From: Nocardioides soli
GTDB lineage: Bacteria; Actinomycetota; Actinomycetes; Propionibacteriales; Nocardioidaceae
Reading direction: 5' to 3'
Assembly: GCF_014191495.1 (NCBI RefSeq)
Contig: NZ_JACHWR010000002.1
Coordinates: forward strand, 1,302,001 to 1,366,000
Length of the DNA stretch: 64,000 nt
Positions within the stretch are counted from its first letter, which is position 1, and every line of letters starts with the position of its first letter. This document shows positions 63,673-64,000 of this stretch, in pieces. The position numbers were made by a program, and so were the translations under genes. A model generated the notes under the pieces. It had not been told where the DNA came from. It did not search any database and was given only the letters and a program-made list of their open reading frames with translations.

Positions 63673-64000
63673 CGTGACCCCTCGCCCAGCACCGAGGAGA
63701 CGTAGATGCCGCGGTCGAGGATGTCGCGGGCCGCGCGCCCGGTGTAGTCGAAGACCGGGCCGGCCGCGACGGTCAGGGCCAGGCTGAAGGCGATCAGAGC
63801 GGCCGTGGCGCCGACCATGGTCCGCGGCAGCCGGGAGGGGACCGTGCCCGCCTCGATGCGCTGGTGGAAGTCCTGGTGGCTGTCGTCGTCCTCGTCGAGG
63901 ATGCTGCGGGCCTCGTCCAGGTCGCGCGCCCCGAAGGTGTTGGCGCCGACGTGCACGTGCCCCCGGTGCTGGACGACCTCGCGCGAGCCGGGCCAGCCGG
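63669..64000 (-). CDS. mnhD: Na+/H+ antiporter subunit D (MrpD/MnhD), C-terminal part
   Basis: Only the last about 110 codons lie in the window; the frame stays open to the right edge (…GWPGSREVVQHRGHVHVG). A cytosolic charged loop (DEARSILDEDDDSHQDFHQR) precedes the final helix TMVGATAALIAFSLALTVAA and a short tail. Identification depends mainly on position directly before mnhE, mnhF and mnhG with a 4-base overlap; MrpD and MrpA share the same large proton-pump family, but D precedes E in this order. Confidence 0.8.
   Translation of the reverse strand, partial: GWPGSREVVQHRGHVHVGANTFGARDLDEARSILDEDDDSHQDFHQRIEAGTVPSRLPRTMVGATAALIAFSLALTVAAGPVFDYTGRAARDILDRGIYVSSVLGEGSR

Overview
The window is very GC-rich, densely packed DNA with frequent GTG/TTG starts and GTGA, ATGA or TGATG gene overlaps. 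Gene content and order point to a high-GC actinobacterium, most likely Nocardioides or a relative in Nocardioidaceae. This rests on synteny (cysteine desulfurase, mnmA, MetE-like gene, ligA, gatCAB, in the order known from mycobacteria), an RNase E/G with a Lys/Ala-rich N-terminus, a 13E12-type DUF222-HNH gene and SigE-family sigma architecture. The genus is inferred. No rRNA, tRNA or CRISPR array was seen.

Layout. 1-4500: the edge of a surface-polysaccharide region (Gfo/Idh oxidoreductase, WecB-like epimerase, family 2 glycosyltransferase, flippase-like membrane protein). 4529-10010: a TIGR03960-type radical SAM protein and its TIGR03936-type partner, separated by an MFS transporter and an AlkZ/YcaQ-like protein. 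10354-17178: RNase E/G, rplU, rpmA, obgE, proB. 17220-22255: EEP-family phosphatase, cysteine desulfurase, mnmA, MetE-like protein, DJ-1/PfpI protein. 22320-24525: TetR regulator plus DHA2 efflux pump with a 29-bp palindromic operator. 24705-33516: ligA, then an accessory insertion (a five-unit palindromic repeat array, a DUF222-HNH gene, and a sigma factor fused to a membrane-anchored extracytoplasmic domain), then gatCAB.

33740-39358 is the most interesting part. A cobalamin riboswitch precedes five tightly coupled genes: a secreted alpha-barrel (prenyltransferase-repeat) protein, a membrane-anchored surface protein with a DUF4430/transcobalamin-C-like domain, EcfT, a fused double EcfA ATPase, and a substrate-binding S component. 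The two secreted proteins resemble the two halves of animal intrinsic factor/transcobalamin. I read the operon as a B12-repressed uptake machine with a split, transcobalamin-like capture module.

39345-50063: PQQ-type sugar dehydrogenase lipoprotein, EamA transporter, a BNR/Asp-box propeller, a HAD hydrolase plus GH65 phosphorylase pair, and two divergent, dissimilar ilvD genes. A 160-bp MITE-like element with CTAG duplications lies next to the GH65 stop codon. 50089-51134: an islet of three small genes bracketed by near-identical 48-bp palindromic repeats. 51258-60393: an IclR regulator with two operator-like palindromes, then a sugar ABC transporter, ROK kinase, two Gfo/Idh oxidoreductases, NagA and a GlmS-like SIS protein; together these look like an amino-sugar catabolic operon with an added redox step. 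60554-62182: a YtcJ-like amidohydrolase. 62466-64000: the 3' part of an mrp (mnh) Na+/H+ antiporter operon on the minus strand.

Several intergenic repeat families cross the window: a hyphenated palindrome at 6741, 20517, 20588, 33561 and 33634; a second palindrome type at 60411 and 60484; and the HNH-associated units at 26913-27219.
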